Made by a program: the position numbers and the translations under genes. This document shows positions 1 to 8,001 of a stretch of 64,000 bases of DNA, piece after piece. A model generated the notes under the pieces. That model did no database searches and was not told the DNA's origin. It saw nothing but the letters and a program-made list of their open reading frames with translations. Where the stretch lies: positions 124,001-188,000 of the forward strand of contig JAMPEB010000002.1 of NCBI GenBank assembly GCA_023665475.1, written 5' to 3'. The DNA is from Lachnoclostridium sp. GTDB taxonomy: Bacteria > Bacillota > Clostridia > Lachnospirales > Lachnospiraceae. Numbering within the stretch: the first letter of the stretch is position 1; each line of letters begins with the position of its first letter.

Positions 1-117
1 CCGCGCCCCCGCCCATCCCAGCGCCGTCAGCGCGCAGATTCCCGCCACTGCAAAAAGCCCATAAAAAAAGCCCCTTATTGTTCTCTGCCCAAACATCCTG
101 ATTTGCATTCCACTCAT
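1..117 (-). CDS. N-terminal fragment of a membrane or exported protein, unidentified
   Basis: An open frame of 39 codons starts at an ATG at 117 and runs off the left edge. It begins with several basic residues (RMFGQRTIRG), followed by a hydrophobic stretch rich in F, A, G and L, as in a signal peptide or membrane anchor. Other ATGs lie at 107 and 96 in the same frame and no ribosome binding site is decisive. It follows scpB by about 48 bases on the same strand, so it may be the next gene of that operon. Too little is visible to name a family. Confidence 0.5.
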   Translation of the reverse strand, partial: MSGMQIRMFGQRTIRGFFYGLFAVAGICALTALGWAGAR

Positions 118-165
118 CCCGGCTTTTTAACAATATATGAGGCTTTTGCCATAATTATCATAAAA

Positions 166-735
166 CTACACATCCAACTGTAATTGAATCTCTTCCTCCG
201 CCTGCTGTTTAAATTCTTCCACCTGAACCGGATTCACCTTTGGCAGCTCTTCCAGACTCTTTACCCCGAAGCAGCGTAAGAATTGTTCCGTAGTGCCGAA
301 TAAAAGGGGTCTTCCCGGAGCGTCCAGCCGTCCAAGCTCCGTAATCAGATCATATTCCAGAAGCTTGTTGATGGCATGGTCGCAACTCACTCCCCGCACA
401 CTCTCTACTTCGATTCGGGTCACGGGCTGCTTGTATGCAATAATGGAAAGAGTCTCCAACACCGTGTCCGTAAGGGTCATCTTTCTGGGCGCCTTGGCAA
501 TCTTAATCAGATACTCATACATATCCGCCTTGGTGCAAAGCTGTACCGCGTTGTCAAACCATGTCAGGGTAATGCCCCTGTCCTCTTTTTCATAACGCTC
601 CGACATCTCAGCAAGGAGCTGCTTTGTGGTCTTTACATCTTCCTCTATCACAGTGGCAAGCCTGCCCACCTCCACGGATTCCCCCATGGTAAACAGCACA
701 GCCTCCAACACCGCCTCTGCTTTTGTCCTGTCCAT
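166..735 (-). CDS. scpB: Segregation and condensation protein B
   Basis: ScpB is the dimeric winged-helix (kite) subunit of the bacterial SMC-ScpAB condensin, which compacts and segregates the chromosome. The 189-residue product has the usual family length. It opens with an EAVLEAVLFTMGE segment and contains LSIIAYKQPVTRIEVESVRG and a GRPLLFGTT-type segment, which are hallmark ScpB stretches of the two winged helices. The acidic, glutamine-rich tail is typical. It lies 17 bases downstream of scpA on the same strand, the standard Firmicute order, so the two subunits are almost certainly co-transcribed. The ATG at 735 is preceded by a GGGAATGAGGA sequence. Confidence 0.96.
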   Translation of the reverse strand: MDRTKAEAVLEAVLFTMGESVEVGRLATVIEEDVKTTKQLLAEMSERYEKEDRGITLTWFDNAVQLCTKADMYEYLIKIAKAPRKMTLTDTVLETLSIIAYKQPVTRIEVESVRGVSCDHAINKLLEYDLITELGRLDAPGRPLLFGTTEQFLRCFGVKSLEELPKVNPVQVEEFKQQAEEEIQLQLDV

Positions 736-752
736 TTCCTCATTCCCTTCTA

Positions 753-1499
753 CTACGCCACATTTGATGTAATCATAATGTCATCAAAAATTTCTTCTTG
801 GCTGATAACTATTTCTCCCGTTTTCATCAGCTCCAAAATTATCAGAAAGGTTACAATCACTTCCATCTTGCTTCTCTGCTTTTCCAGAAGCTTGCGGAAG
901 CTGAAAACTTTGTGCTCTCTGGCGTATGCCGCCACATAGAGCGTTTTGACCTCCATGTCAATCTCTTCTTTCTCGATATTGCCGTATTTGCTTCGGATGG
1001 GGTCAATCTTGTCCTCCTGCTTTCTCACAATGGACTTAAAGATATCCTGAAGCTTACTTAAATTCATATCCCCGATTAATTCTTTATAATCGATGGGCTG
1101 GCGGTATGCCTCCACTTCCTTGGGCAGATGCTGTTCCCTGTAAAGATTCCTTGCCGCATCCACCTGCCTGTCCCGAAGTTCAAAAGACATGTATTTGTAT
1201 AGCTTGTACTCCAAGAGTTTCTGAACCAGCTCTGCTCGGGGGTCCTCTTCCTCCCCTTCCTCGTTCACTTCTCTGGGCAGGAGCATCTTGCACTTGATAT
1301 CCACCAGAGTGGCCGCCATCACCAGAAACTCGCTCATGATATTCATATCACGCTCCTGCATCTGTTTGATATAATCAAGATACTGCGCCGTGATTTCCAC
1401 AATGGGGATATCATAAATATCTATTTTATTTTTTTCAATCAGATGAAGCAGAAGATCCAAGGGACCTTCAAACGCTTCCAGCTTTACCGGTATCGCCAT
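753..1499 (-). CDS. scpA: Segregation and condensation protein A (kleisin)
   Basis: ScpA is the kleisin that bridges the SMC heads and binds ScpB. The 248-residue product begins MAIPVKLEAFEGPLDLLLHLIE, the diagnostic kleisin N-terminus, continues with MSEFLVMAATLVDIKCKMLLP, and ends in a winged-helix-like C-terminus with VIVTFLIILELMKTGEI. The frame stays open upstream for 34 more codons, but the ATG at 1499 matches the family start and has an AAAGGG site 10 bases upstream. A good promoter lies at 1573-1601, so scpA probably heads the scpA-scpB operon. Confidence 0.96.
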   Translation of the reverse strand: MAIPVKLEAFEGPLDLLLHLIEKNKIDIYDIPIVEITAQYLDYIKQMQERDMNIMSEFLVMAATLVDIKCKMLLPREVNEEGEEEDPRAELVQKLLEYKLYKYMSFELRDRQVDAARNLYREQHLPKEVEAYRQPIDYKELIGDMNLSKLQDIFKSIVRKQEDKIDPIRSKYGNIEKEEIDMEVKTLYVAAYAREHKVFSFRKLLEKQRSKMEVIVTFLIILELMKTGEIVISQEEIFDDIMITSNVA

Positions 1500-1572
1500 G
1501 TGAAATCTACCCTTTCTACAGCCTGCGGCTTTGGGGCGCTTATGCAGCCGCCTTTTTAACCGCACGAAAGGT

Positions 1573-1601
1573 ATTATAGCAGTTTTTTTTAAGAAATGCA
1601 A
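1573..1601 (-). promoter_or_regulatory. Sigma-A-type promoter for scpAB
   Basis: On the minus strand TTGCAT (1601-1596) and TATAAT (1578-1573) are separated by exactly 17 bases. The predicted transcript starts near 1566 and gives a leader of about 65 bases before scpA. The leader contains short GC-rich complementary segments (GCGGCT and AGCCGC) that could fold. Confidence 0.75.
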
Positions 1602-1616
1602 ATTGAATGTGGGAAA

Positions 1617-1670
1617 CTTCGGTCAAGACTTCGACCGAAACTTCGACCGAAACTTCGACCGAAACTTCGG
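1617..1670. repeat. 12-bp tandem repeat, about 4.5 units
   Basis: Three perfect copies of CTTCGACCGAAA lie at 1629-1640, 1641-1652 and 1653-1664. A diverged copy (CTTCGGTCAAGA) precedes them at 1617-1628, and a half unit (CTTCGG) follows at 1665-1670. TTCGGTC in the diverged copy can pair with GACCGAA in the next copy, so the array can fold into hairpins. It sits between the stop of the phosphoesterase gene and the scpAB promoter. Confidence 0.9.
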
Positions 1671-1676
1671 TTCTAT

Positions 1677-2534
1677 CTATTCCCCCTTTAACTCCACCAC
1701 CGATACCTCCCCCGGATTAAACAGACGGATGGGAATGGTGTGCATGCCAAGCCCCCTGCTGAGTATCATGGTGGACTTGTCCTTTTTATACATGCCGCCG
1801 GAATACTCAGGAAACAGACAAAGTGTGGGAGATGCCACGCCCTTTTTCAAAAACGGGATTCTTACGATGCCCCCATGGACATGTCCGGAAAACACCAAAT
1901 CCGCCCCCCATGCCGCATACTGCTCAAAATAGTCCGGATTATGGGCAATCAATATGCCATACTGCCCACCCGGACATTTGCCGAGAATGCTTTCCATATA
2001 GTCCTCATCCATGAACCGGCGATGAAAACGCTTATAATAACACCTGTCAATTTCCGAGCCGTAAATCGCTATGCCGTACTCCGCAAGCAGGGTATGCTCA
2101 TTTACCAATCGGTGAATGCCGCATTTTTTCAATGCTTCCTCGTATTTCTCTGCCATATCCCCATAGGTCTGCGGATAGAGCTTCATACGGTGTTCATGAT
2201 TTCCGTTGCCGTAATATACGGGATATTCTTTTGCCAGCTCTTCCATAAAGCTGACCGCCACATCCAGACTTTTTTTCGGCTTTGCCGTGGGAATATCCCC
2301 TGCCACCACGATAAAATCCGGTTTGCACTCTCTGATTGCCGATAACAACCTCTCGTTATTTTTCCCATAACGCTTGTTATGAAGGTCTGCCAGCATTACT
2401 ATCCGGCAGTCCTTCTTTATCCTTTTATCCGTAATTTCATAGCGATTGATAACAAAACGGTTGCTATCATATAAAATAATCCATATAAGCACTATAAAAA
2501 TAGCGCCTGCTATCGCAAATAGTATATCCCACAT
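1677..2534 (-). CDS. Membrane-anchored calcineurin-like metallophosphoesterase
   Basis: The 285-residue product has one N-terminal transmembrane segment (about residues 2-20). A calcineurin-like catalytic domain follows, with the ordered metal-binding motifs MLADLHN (D-x-H), VVAGDI (GD), YGNGNHE (GNH[DE]), an AHNPDYFEQYA histidine and FSGHVHGG (GHxHGG). This is the YkuE/YaeI-type membrane phosphoesterase architecture; in this group substrates can be UDP-diacylglucosamine-like lipids or other phosphoesters, and here the substrate is unknown. The frame extends 10 codons upstream, but AGGAG lies five bases before the ATG at 2534, which decides the start. It follows dacF, with a hairpin between the two genes. 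Confidence 0.88.
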   Translation of the reverse strand: MWDILFAIAGAIFIVLIWIILYDSNRFVINRYEITDKRIKKDCRIVMLADLHNKRYGKNNERLLSAIRECKPDFIVVAGDIPTAKPKKSLDVAVSFMEELAKEYPVYYGNGNHEHRMKLYPQTYGDMAEKYEEALKKCGIHRLVNEHTLLAEYGIAIYGSEIDRCYYKRFHRRFMDEDYMESILGKCPGGQYGILIAHNPDYFEQYAAWGADLVFSGHVHGGIVRIPFLKKGVASPTLCLFPEYSGGMYKKDKSTMILSRGLGMHTIPIRLFNPGEVSVVELKGE

Positions 2535-2551
2535 AGTTTCTCCTTGATTCA

Positions 2552-2590
2552 CACTAATTCCCATGATTCCGCTCCGCGGAATCTCAAATT
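2552..2590 (-). repeat. Hairpin/Shine-Dalgarno-like dispersed element, copy 1 of family 3
   Basis: On the minus strand GATTCCGC and GCGGAATC form an 8-bp stem with a 3-base loop, followed at once by ATGGGAATTAG. It starts at the dacF stop codon and ends about 18 bases before the phosphoesterase start. About 34 of 40 positions match a second copy at 44602-44643 upstream of an unrelated gene. It may act as a partial terminator, a processing site or a leader structure. Confidence 0.7.
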
Positions 2591-3764
2591 AATCCACCAA
2601 AAAATATCCCCAGACCTTTTTCAGATAATCCCGATAAACCGCTTTTTCCACACTTCCGGCATACAAAATAGGGGTATTTCCGATTTCCACTCCGTTTAAC
2701 AGATAATGTGCCTTTCCGGCTTCCATGCCTTCACTGATGGGAGCTTCCACCGCTTCCGGCAGCTCCACAACTTTCTCCACCTGTTCCAGACTGCTTCCCT
2801 GAATATCCAGATATCTGAATTCTCCCGCATACCTGACAGGAACCTGTTCCTCCACACCGCCTTCCACCTTCAGCGGACTCAAAGCTTCCGTATTATCGTC
2901 TATGTAAAGCCTGCATACACTGAAACCATAATTTAGCAGCGCCTGTGCATCGCCAAAACGCGTTTTCGTATCCGGCGCCCCCATCACCACCGCAATCAAA
3001 TCAATACCATCCTTGCTGGCGGTAGCGGAAAGACAGAACTTTGCCTTACTGGTGGAACCCGTCTTCAACCCTGTGGCCCACTGATATTGTTTCAAAAGCT
3101 TGTTGGTGCTGTTCAAGGTAAATATGCTGCTTCCCTGTCTGGTCTCATGGGTAATGTCCTCCATCCATATCTGAGAGTATCCGAAAACCTCAGGATATTT
3201 CGTGGTCAGCTCCCTTGACATAATTGCCACATCTTTTGCGGATGAGTAGTGATTATCCGAGTCGGTAAGTCCGCAGCAGTCCTCAAAATGAGTATCTTCC
3301 ATACCAAGCTCCGCCGCCTTCTTGTTCATCAGCTCCACAAAAGCGTCCTCACTGCCTGCAATATGTTCCGCCACAGCCACGCTGGCATCATTGCCCGAGG
3401 CTACCGCAATACACTTTATCATGGTATCCAGCGTCTGAATCTCTCCTTCCGCCAGAAAAACCTGTGAGCCTCCCATGGAACTGGCGTGTTCACTGACCAA
3501 CACCTTATCATCCAATTTGATATTTCCTGCTTTTAGCTTTTCAAAGGTCAAAAGCAGGGTCATAATTTTAGTAATGCTTGCAGGGCTGCGCCTCTGTGAA
3601 GCATTCTGCTCATAAATAACCTGTCCTGTGGATGCCTCAATCAAAATGACCGACGGTGAAGTAATTCCCATTTCAGCTCTTACGGGCAGCACATTCCCGG
3701 ACAGCATTGTAACACACAGCAGTACACTGCACAGAAAAGCTCCTGTTCTCTTAACCAATTTCAT
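2589..3764 (-). CDS. dacF: D-alanyl-D-alanine carboxypeptidase, DacF-type penicillin-binding protein
   Basis: A low-molecular-mass PBP that trims the terminal D-alanine of peptidoglycan stem peptides outside the membrane. The 391-residue product starts with a classic signal peptide (MKLVKRTGAFLCSVLLCVTM, then a VRA cleavage region). The three active-site motifs of the family are present: SITK (SxxK), SGN in VASGNDAS, and KTG in GLKTGSTSKA. A PBP5-type C-terminal beta domain follows (VPVRYAGEFRYLDI). The longer frame to 3851 would bury the signal peptide, so the ATG at 3764 is chosen. No clear amphipathic membrane anchor is visible at the C-terminus, although HYLLNGVEIGN and the terminal region may associate with the membrane. 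Confidence 0.93.
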   Translation of the reverse strand: MKLVKRTGAFLCSVLLCVTMLSGNVLPVRAEMGITSPSVILIEASTGQVIYEQNASQRRSPASITKIMTLLLTFEKLKAGNIKLDDKVLVSEHASSMGGSQVFLAEGEIQTLDTMIKCIAVASGNDASVAVAEHIAGSEDAFVELMNKKAAELGMEDTHFEDCCGLTDSDNHYSSAKDVAIMSRELTTKYPEVFGYSQIWMEDITHETRQGSSIFTLNSTNKLLKQYQWATGLKTGSTSKAKFCLSATASKDGIDLIAVVMGAPDTKTRFGDAQALLNYGFSVCRLYIDDNTEALSPLKVEGGVEEQVPVRYAGEFRYLDIQGSSLEQVEKVVELPEAVEAPISEGMEAGKAHYLLNGVEIGNTPILYAGSVEKAVYRDYLKKVWGYFLVD

Positions 3765-3878
3765 ATAGAAAATGCCACACTCCCATGCTCTTTCTCTATT
3801 ACAGAATATGGAAGTATGACATTTAATATGCATATTATTTCTATGTAACAAACTGTCAGAACTTACAGCATAATTGGC

Positions 3879-4487
3879 TTAATACCACCTTGCAATAAAA
3901 GACTGGCATCTCTCCACAAACCGATCTCTCTTTTCCCGCACATCAATATCAAACACCTGTACCAATTGGACCGCGTAATCCACCGCTACAGCAAACAAAA
4001 TTACCTCTAACAGCCGTATGCCCAGACTGATACTGAATCTGTCAATAAAATGATATACTCTGTCCTGTAAAAACTGCACTACTCCAATAGCATAAAATCC
4101 CCATGCCACTGTGCTTTCCAGACAAATAATCCCCTGATAATTAAACGGTTTTTCATTATAATCCCACCAGAGTTCGCCCAGAAATCGTATCATGCCTCTG
4201 CCCACCAGATATTCAAACATAGTGGCAAGCACAGCGCCCACCAGATAGATTTTCACATAATGACCCTTTAAAGGGCTCAATAACAGATATCCTATCACTG
4301 CGCCGAATCCATAAATAGGACAGAAAGGACCTTTCCCAAACCCTCTGTTTGTAACCTTGTGGTTGCAGAAAGACATATAGATGGACTCCACAAGCCATCC
4401 AATAATACTATATATTACAAAGGCTGCGACCAGATGATAAACATCCGTTCCAAACATCTCTTTTGTCCACATTTTCTCCATCCTCAT
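3879..4487 (-). CDS. CmpB-like (putative ABC-transporter type IV) integral membrane protein
   Basis: The product of about 202 residues has four to five hydrophobic segments. It carries the family signature of the PF06541-type membrane proteins: GWLVESIYMSF near the N-terminus, GFGKGPFCPIYGFGA, a central FEYLVG with the RFLGELWWDY segment, and NYQGIICLESTVAWG. No ATPase or transport function has been shown here, and in Clostridia this family is widespread but poorly understood. Several in-frame starts exist (4487, 4481, 4472); the one at 4472 has GGAG just upstream. It follows rpsU on the same strand with only a hairpin between them. Confidence 0.75.
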   Translation of the reverse strand: MRMEKMWTKEMFGTDVYHLVAAFVIYSIIGWLVESIYMSFCNHKVTNRGFGKGPFCPIYGFGAVIGYLLLSPLKGHYVKIYLVGAVLATMFEYLVGRGMIRFLGELWWDYNEKPFNYQGIICLESTVAWGFYAIGVVQFLQDRVYHFIDRFSISLGIRLLEVILFAVAVDYAVQLVQVFDIDVREKRDRFVERCQSFIARWY

Positions 4488-4501
4488 ATGATGAACTAAG
4501 T

Positions 4502-4533
4502 AAAGTCCTTAAACCCGAACGGTCAAGGACTTT
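4502..4533 (-). terminator. Hairpin downstream of rpsU
   Basis: AAAGTCCTT (4502-4510) and AAGGACTTT (4525-4533) form a perfect 9-bp stem around a 14-base loop, just after the rpsU stop at 4542. On the minus strand the stem ends in TTT but no longer U-tract follows, so it may be a weak terminator or an RNA-stabilising hairpin that lets some readthrough into the downstream membrane gene. Confidence 0.6.
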
Positions 4534-4541
4534 GCCTCATT

Positions 4542-4718
4542 TTAGTTATATTTCCGCTTTCTTGCTGCTTCAGACTTCTTTTTGCGCTTTACGCTAGGCT
4601 TCTCGTAATGCTCTCTCTTACGAATTTCCTGTTGAATACCAGCTTTTGCACAGCTTCTTTTGAAGCGGCGCAATGCGCTGTCCAAAGTTTCGTTCTCTTT
4701 TACGATTACATTCGACAT
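4542..4718 (-). CDS. rpsU: Small ribosomal subunit protein bS21
   Basis: A 58-residue, very basic protein read directly from the sequence. It begins [20 protein letters not shown], contains [22 protein letters not shown] and ends in a Lys/Arg-rich tail ([15 protein letters not shown]). This is the bS21 family, which binds the 30S platform near the anti-Shine-Dalgarno region and aids initiation. GGAGG lies 12 bases upstream of the ATG. A strong promoter at 4803-4830 shows that it starts its own transcript. Confidence 0.97.
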   Translation of the reverse strand: MSNVIVKENETLDSALRRFKRSCAKAGIQQEIRKREHYEKPSVKRKKKSEAARKRKYN

Positions 4719-4802
4719 CTCTGCACCCGACCTCCCTTCAGTCCCTCTAGTACATGACTGATTGGGTTATTCTTTTATGCATCTTTCCTATGCACATATC
4801 AC

Positions 4803-4830
4803 ATTATACCATATATTTGAAATTCGTCAA
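4803..4830 (-). promoter_or_regulatory. Sigma-A promoter of rpsU
   Basis: On the minus strand TTGACG (4830-4825) and TATAAT (4808-4803) are 16 bases apart. The leader to the rpsU ATG is about 80 bases. Confidence 0.8.
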
Positions 4831-4858
4831 CTGCTTTTTTGCAAAAATGTGAAAGCGG

Positions 4859-6364
4859 TTAATTCCAAAATTCCACCGCCCTGTTGTAATATTCCATTAA
4901 AACCGGCTTTGTAAGGCGGTTGATTTCCACATCATCATCTATCTCGTCTTTTCCGAATTTGAAGAGAGCGGACACATTTTCACCGGTAAGATACCTTGTT
5001 TCCACATCAAAATCCAATTCTTCCGCAAGTTCTCTCCTACCCGCCATATTAAATCCCCAATCCCCGAATGCGGGAACCTGCAGATGATAGGCTTTTACAT
5101 ACAAGCCTTCACTTGCGATGGTTTTATTAATGCACCAGAATGCCTTTGCCGCATAATAAGGGCTGGTGGACTGCACCACCATCACTCCTTCCTGTGTCAA
5201 ATGATTTTTACACATCCTGTAAAATATATTGGAATACAATTTATTCAGGGACTCACTGTTAGGATCCGGCAAATCCACAATAATCAAATCATATTGCTCC
5301 TCCGATTCCTCCAGATACTCATAGGCATCCATATTGTAAACATCCAGCTTGTCCGATTCCAGACTGTTTTGATTAATGGAAGTAATATTTTGATTCGTAG
5401 AGCAAATCCGAATCATCTCGGCATCCAAATCTACTAAATCAATCCTTTCCACTTCTTCATATTTCAGGACTTCCCGAACTGCCAGACCGTCCCCTCCCCC
5501 CAGAATCAGCACGCGTTCACGATTATCCAGCTCGCTCATGGGAATATGCACCAGCGCCTCGTGATAGCGGTATTCATCCGCCGTGGAAAACTGACAGTTC
5601 CCGTCAATATAAAGCCGCACATCATCCCGGTGCTTTGTAATCACAATCTTCTGATATTCGGTCTGCTCCATAAAAATAATCTGATCCCTGTAGAGACCGC
5701 CCTCTATGCTCTCCGAAATATTATCCGCAAACACAATCCCTATAACCATCCCTGCCGCAATTAAAGCGGCAAGCCCGCGGTAAAACCGGATATGCGCCAC
5801 CCGTTCTCCAAACCGCTGCAAAATCAAAATAGCCGCGGTAATATTTAACAGCCCGCAGAGAAAAGAAGTGGAAAAAAATCCCAGCTTGGGCAGCAAAAGC
5901 AGAGGAAACGCAATGGCTCCCAAAAGCCCCCCAATGTAATCAAAACTAAATATGGAGGACAGTGTCACAGACAAATTCTGCTCATCCGCCTCAATGATTC
6001 TTGTCATAATGGGGATTTCCGCTCCTGCCAGCACACCGATCAGTATGGTTTCCAGATACATCACTACCGCATAATTAGAAATATAAATATTAGATAAGAA
6101 AAGCAGCAGGGAGCTCATGCCCCCCGCTATGCCAATGCCAAGTTCAATCGTCACAAAAACATTAAAAAGATTATTTTTGAAATATTTGGAGATATAGGAA
6201 CCAAGTCCCAATGCCGCCATATAAAGCCCGATAGTTATGGAATACTGCAGGGTGCTGTTCCCCAGAAGATAGGAACTCACAGCGCTGATAATCAGCTCAT
6301 AACACATGGAGCATCCTGATATCATCAGAGTGGTCAGCATCAGAAGTCTGTATTTCTTGCTCAT
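4859..6364 (-). CDS. Membrane-fused spermidine synthase-like aminopropyltransferase
   Basis: The 501-residue protein has two parts. Residues 1 to about 215 form seven or eight hydrophobic segments (for example SYLLGNSTLQYSITIGLYMA and IGVLAGAEIPIMTRI). Residues about 220-501 are a SpeE-like domain with the nucleotide-binding VLILGGGDGLAVREVL, acidic VDLDAEM, NMDAYEYL, and catalytic-type DLPDPN. Soluble SpeE transfers aminopropyl from decarboxylated AdoMet to putrescine. The membrane-fused form is a separate branch whose acceptor is not well established. It lies downstream of an AdoMet decarboxylase, which would supply its co-substrate, and of DUF350 and DUF4178 proteins. AAAGGA precedes the ATG. 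Confidence 0.87.
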   Translation of the reverse strand: MSKKYRLLMLTTLMISGCSMCYELIISAVSSYLLGNSTLQYSITIGLYMAALGLGSYISKYFKNNLFNVFVTIELGIGIAGGMSSLLLFLSNIYISNYAVVMYLETILIGVLAGAEIPIMTRIIEADEQNLSVTLSSIFSFDYIGGLLGAIAFPLLLLPKLGFFSTSFLCGLLNITAAILILQRFGERVAHIRFYRGLAALIAAGMVIGIVFADNISESIEGGLYRDQIIFMEQTEYQKIVITKHRDDVRLYIDGNCQFSTADEYRYHEALVHIPMSELDNRERVLILGGGDGLAVREVLKYEEVERIDLVDLDAEMIRICSTNQNITSINQNSLESDKLDVYNMDAYEYLEESEEQYDLIIVDLPDPNSESLNKLYSNIFYRMCKNHLTQEGVMVVQSTSPYYAAKAFWCINKTIASEGLYVKAYHLQVPAFGDWGFNMAGRRELAEELDFDVETRYLTGENVSALFKFGKDEIDDDVEINRLTKPVLMEYYNRAVEFWN

Positions 6365-6445
6365 GTTTTCTATTTTTCCTTTTCAAAGCAATACAGGACG
6401 CTTTCCCGCCCGGCACTGCCTTCAGACAGACACCGGCTGAGGCGT

Positions 6446-6868
6446 TCATTGGATTACGCCGCTGACAATAAAAGCAATTCCCACAAAAATACCGAATATC
6501 ATAATTCCTGCCGCCTCATTTTTTTCCTTAAGCGCAACGCCGAAGTTAAACTTCCTGTTGACAAGATCCACCAAGAAATATGCCAATATAAACACCACCA
6601 CGCCAATGACCGCATACACTACGGTGTCAATCACCCCTGCCAGAAGCTCCATCGCTTCAGCGGCTCCGTCCGAGATGATTGCAGAGCGGATTACAAAGCC
6701 GAGACCCGCATAAATTCCCGCGGACACCCAGCCCACCGCCTTGTTCCCCTCGTTGATTTCTTTAGGGAAATCAACCGGAATCGCCAGATCTATCACCCAG
6801 TAACCCAGCATCATCATAATCAGTCCGATACAGAAATAAACCGCTGTTTCCATAATAATCGTCAACAT
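6446..6868 (-). CDS. DUF350 membrane protein (YjfL-like)
   Basis: The 140-residue protein has four hydrophobic helices arranged as two similar halves: LGYWVIDLAIPVDFPKEINEGNKAVGW in the first half and LAYFLVDLVNRKFNFGVALKEKNEAAG in the second. The internal repeat with a conserved D-L segment and N-x-A/N motif at the end of the second helix of each half is the DUF350 pattern. Function is unknown; the family recurs in polyamine and membrane-stress neighbourhoods. GGAG lies just before the start. The gene sits between DUF4178 and the membrane spermidine synthase, presumably in one operon. Confidence 0.85.
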   Translation of the reverse strand: MLTIIMETAVYFCIGLIMMMLGYWVIDLAIPVDFPKEINEGNKAVGWVSAGIYAGLGFVIRSAIISDGAAEAMELLAGVIDTVVYAVIGVVVFILAYFLVDLVNRKFNFGVALKEKNEAAGIMIFGIFVGIAFIVSGVIQ

Positions 6869-6909
6869 TCTTTTTCTCCTTTTTCATCCTTTATCCTTTT
6901 TCTTCCATA

Positions 6910-7986
6910 CTATTTTCCGCTACTCAATCCGCCGCTTGAAGACTTCCGGCTGTTTATGCTCGACTGTCTTATGGAGCTGGAATAACTGTCAAAATAACCG
7001 TTGCCGATATTGTGAATCGTGGTCCCGTTATACATCGAATATGCCGACGGCGTACCCTTATAAGAAACGGAGTCCGAAGCATACCCCACGCTGTAATAAT
7101 GGCTCCGATACCAAAGGGTGCCGGCTGCCGAGCTTCGGTAAGGGGCATTGTCCGATGTGTAATTATACTTTCTGCCCGATACCTGAACATATACCTTCTG
7201 CCCTTCATTTTCCGGATGATACACAAGACAGTATTCTTTATCGGTCAAAATGGCAATCTCTTCGTCCGCCGTATCATCCTTCTGGATCACCGACTGGGTA
7301 TTTCCCTCAATGCCCTGAATAATATCCTTTGCCACATCGTCCGTCGTCGCCGATGTCTGATAAGCATATACCGATGCCTTCTGCTTTTCGCTGCCGGATA
7401 TGGAGGTTTCATACACATACTTGTCGGAATTTTTCACATATTTGGCAATGCTCTTGCCTGTGTTCAGATTGGGCAGAACAACAGCTACAAGTACCCATAC
7501 GAAAACAAAACCAAAAACCAGACATAAGGCTGCCAAATTTGAATTTTTTTTCACAACGGGCGCTTCAAATCCGGTTTCCACAATATCGCTTTTCTCAATG
7601 TACTCACCCTTGGAAAATTCGGTGCCGTCACTCCAAATCTCAACGGAAAGCGTATGATCCTCCGATGCATCCTCATATTCTATAAAAGAAGCGCTCTCCC
7701 CGGGATCCACATCCACATCTCCGCTGCTGAAACGGACTATCTGGGTTCCTTCATCCACCTTATGCCATTCCGGACCAATCCGCCCTCCCACATCATTGGC
7801 AGGATAAGAAACGGAATATTCGTCATAAAACTCGTCACAGGAAAGCCACGCTTCTCCTCTTTGTGTTTTTAATCTGTATTCCGTCCAGAATTTACCGGGG
7901 TCCTGTATGTTTTCGTATTGGATATACCCAATCACCTTTCCCGACAAGCCGTTTATACTGAGCAGTGTGCCCACATCATAAAACAT
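6910..7986 (-). CDS. DUF4178 protein with one transmembrane segment
   Basis: The 358-residue protein starts with a DUF4178-like beta-rich domain (residues about 1-145) showing GTLLSINGLSGKVIGYIQYE, WTEYRLKTQRGEAWLSCDE and EGTQIVRFSSGDVDVDPGE. One membrane helix follows at about 151-173 (LCLVFGFVFVWVLVAVVLPNL), then a Ser/Tyr-rich extracytoplasmic or cytoplasmic tail. Function is unknown. GAAGGAGG precedes the ATG. Its position between speD and DUF350 supports a shared role with the polyamine genes. Confidence 0.82.
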   Translation of the reverse strand: MFYDVGTLLSINGLSGKVIGYIQYENIQDPGKFWTEYRLKTQRGEAWLSCDEFYDEYSVSYPANDVGGRIGPEWHKVDEGTQIVRFSSGDVDVDPGESASFIEYEDASEDHTLSVEIWSDGTEFSKGEYIEKSDIVETGFEAPVVKKNSNLAALCLVFGFVFVWVLVAVVLPNLNTGKSIAKYVKNSDKYVYETSISGSEKQKASVYAYQTSATTDDVAKDIIQGIEGNTQSVIQKDDTADEEIAILTDKEYCLVYHPENEGQKVYVQVSGRKYNYTSDNAPYRSSAAGTLWYRSHYYSVGYASDSVSYKGTPSAYSMYNGTTIHNIGNGYFDSYSSSIRQSSINSRKSSSGGLSSGK

Positions 7987-8001
7987 ATCCTGCCTCCTTC
8001 T

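Noticed and set aside
1531-1932. Plus-strand frame with repeated NFDR residues
   Set aside because: It is a translation of the 12-bp tandem array and lies opposite the real phosphoesterase gene.
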